NCBI GenBank assembly: GCA_947591605.1
Contig: CANQDF010000016.1
Location: forward strand, 1 to 52,609
Source: an uncultured Clostridia bacterium
GTDB taxonomy: Bacteria; Bacillota; Clostridia; Lachnospirales; CAG-274
Direction of reading: 5' to 3'
DNA length: 52,609 bases
The notes under the pieces are model-generated. The model was not told the DNA's origin. It searched no databases and worked only from the letters and a program-made list of their open reading frames with translations. Every line of letters begins with the position of its first letter. The stretch's first letter is position 1. This document shows, piece after piece, positions 52,466-52,609 of this stretch. Position numbers and translations under genes: made by a program.

Positions 52466-52609
52466 GCGTGTCGAAAAAGTCGACACGCTTGCAGGAAATG
52501 CTTGCATTTCCTGCATTTTTCTTTCACAAGGAATAAAGAGATTCGCGCCTCGCTATCGCTCGACACTCCCTCTTTTCCTCGGACGGGCAAAGCTCGTCCT
52601 GCGGATTTT
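52466..52609. repeat. Multi-hairpin interspersed repeat, copy 3 (runs off the window)
   Basis: Begins GCGTGTCGAAAAAGTCGACA, as in copy 1, and continues with GCAGGAAATG/CATTTCCTGC, the CCTCGCTATCGCTCGAC apical segment as in copy 2, and GGACGGGCAAAGCTCGTCC. The window ends inside GCGGATTTT. Confidence 0.85.

Overview
The window looks like the chromosome of an anaerobic, spore-forming Firmicute of class Clostridia, probably an uncultured or gut-type lineage. Evidence: a SpoIIE phosphatase, SpoVD inside a division/cell-wall (dcw) cluster, a GerS-like lipoprotein next to alanine racemase, many LysR/aldo-keto reductase/flavodoxin genes, S-layer-homology (SLH) and sortase-anchored proteins, repeated use of the copper-amine-oxidase-N ('stalk') module, strong AGGAGG ribosome sites, and TTG or GTG starts on some genes. 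A genus cannot be named from this sequence alone. No rRNA, tRNA or CRISPR was seen.

Layout. 1-11 kb: a redox/hydrolase region. Divergent LysR genes face oxidoreductase operons: aldo-keto reductase, secreted alpha/beta hydrolase, a 1228-residue exported fusion (CMD + stalk + cupins + carboxylesterase) and an exported lipoprotein flavodoxin, then an SDR, a cytosolic flavodoxin and a second AKR. 11.3-16.1 kb: a DUF3737 protein, a cyclophilin-like lipoprotein, a PatB/MalY aminotransferase, and a third LysR facing an Fe-S aldo-keto reductase. 16.2-19.5 kb: two tandem SLH proteins with almost identical anchors and diverged propellers. 19.6-20.1 kb: debris, including a second copy of the LysR3 5' end and its promoter, followed by rpmE. 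20.5-32 kb: housekeeping and sporulation genes (tadA-HAD operon, DivIVA-like, stalk/PdaC/chagasin protein, TspO, SpoIIE, split TauE, GerS-like, alr, mazF). 31.9-33.5 kb: pyrKD. 36.6-44.9 kb: spoVD-murE-murF-mraY-murD-ftsW. 46.0-52.4 kb: a 2132-residue LPXTG surface protein.

Two regulatory systems stand out. At 33.86-34.05 kb, a pair of 25-bp inverted repeats, each built like a tyrosine-recombinase core site, encloses 131 bp holding a consensus sigma-A promoter. The segment lies immediately upstream of a stand-alone tyrosine recombinase with two envelope-protein genes behind it. In the orientation shown the promoter points away from them, so this looks like a self-controlled ON/OFF switch in its OFF state. 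At 45.0-45.75 kb, a 20-codon hydrophobic peptide gene is followed by four tandem units. On the opposite strand each unit carries its own promoter, about 95-110 nt of RNA and a terminator. This looks like a type I toxin with an array of antitoxin RNAs.

Other notable structure: a roughly 145-bp multi-hairpin repeat present three times (31.65, 33.63 and 52.47 kb), and a 34-bp inverted repeat upstream of both rpmE and the giant surface-protein gene.
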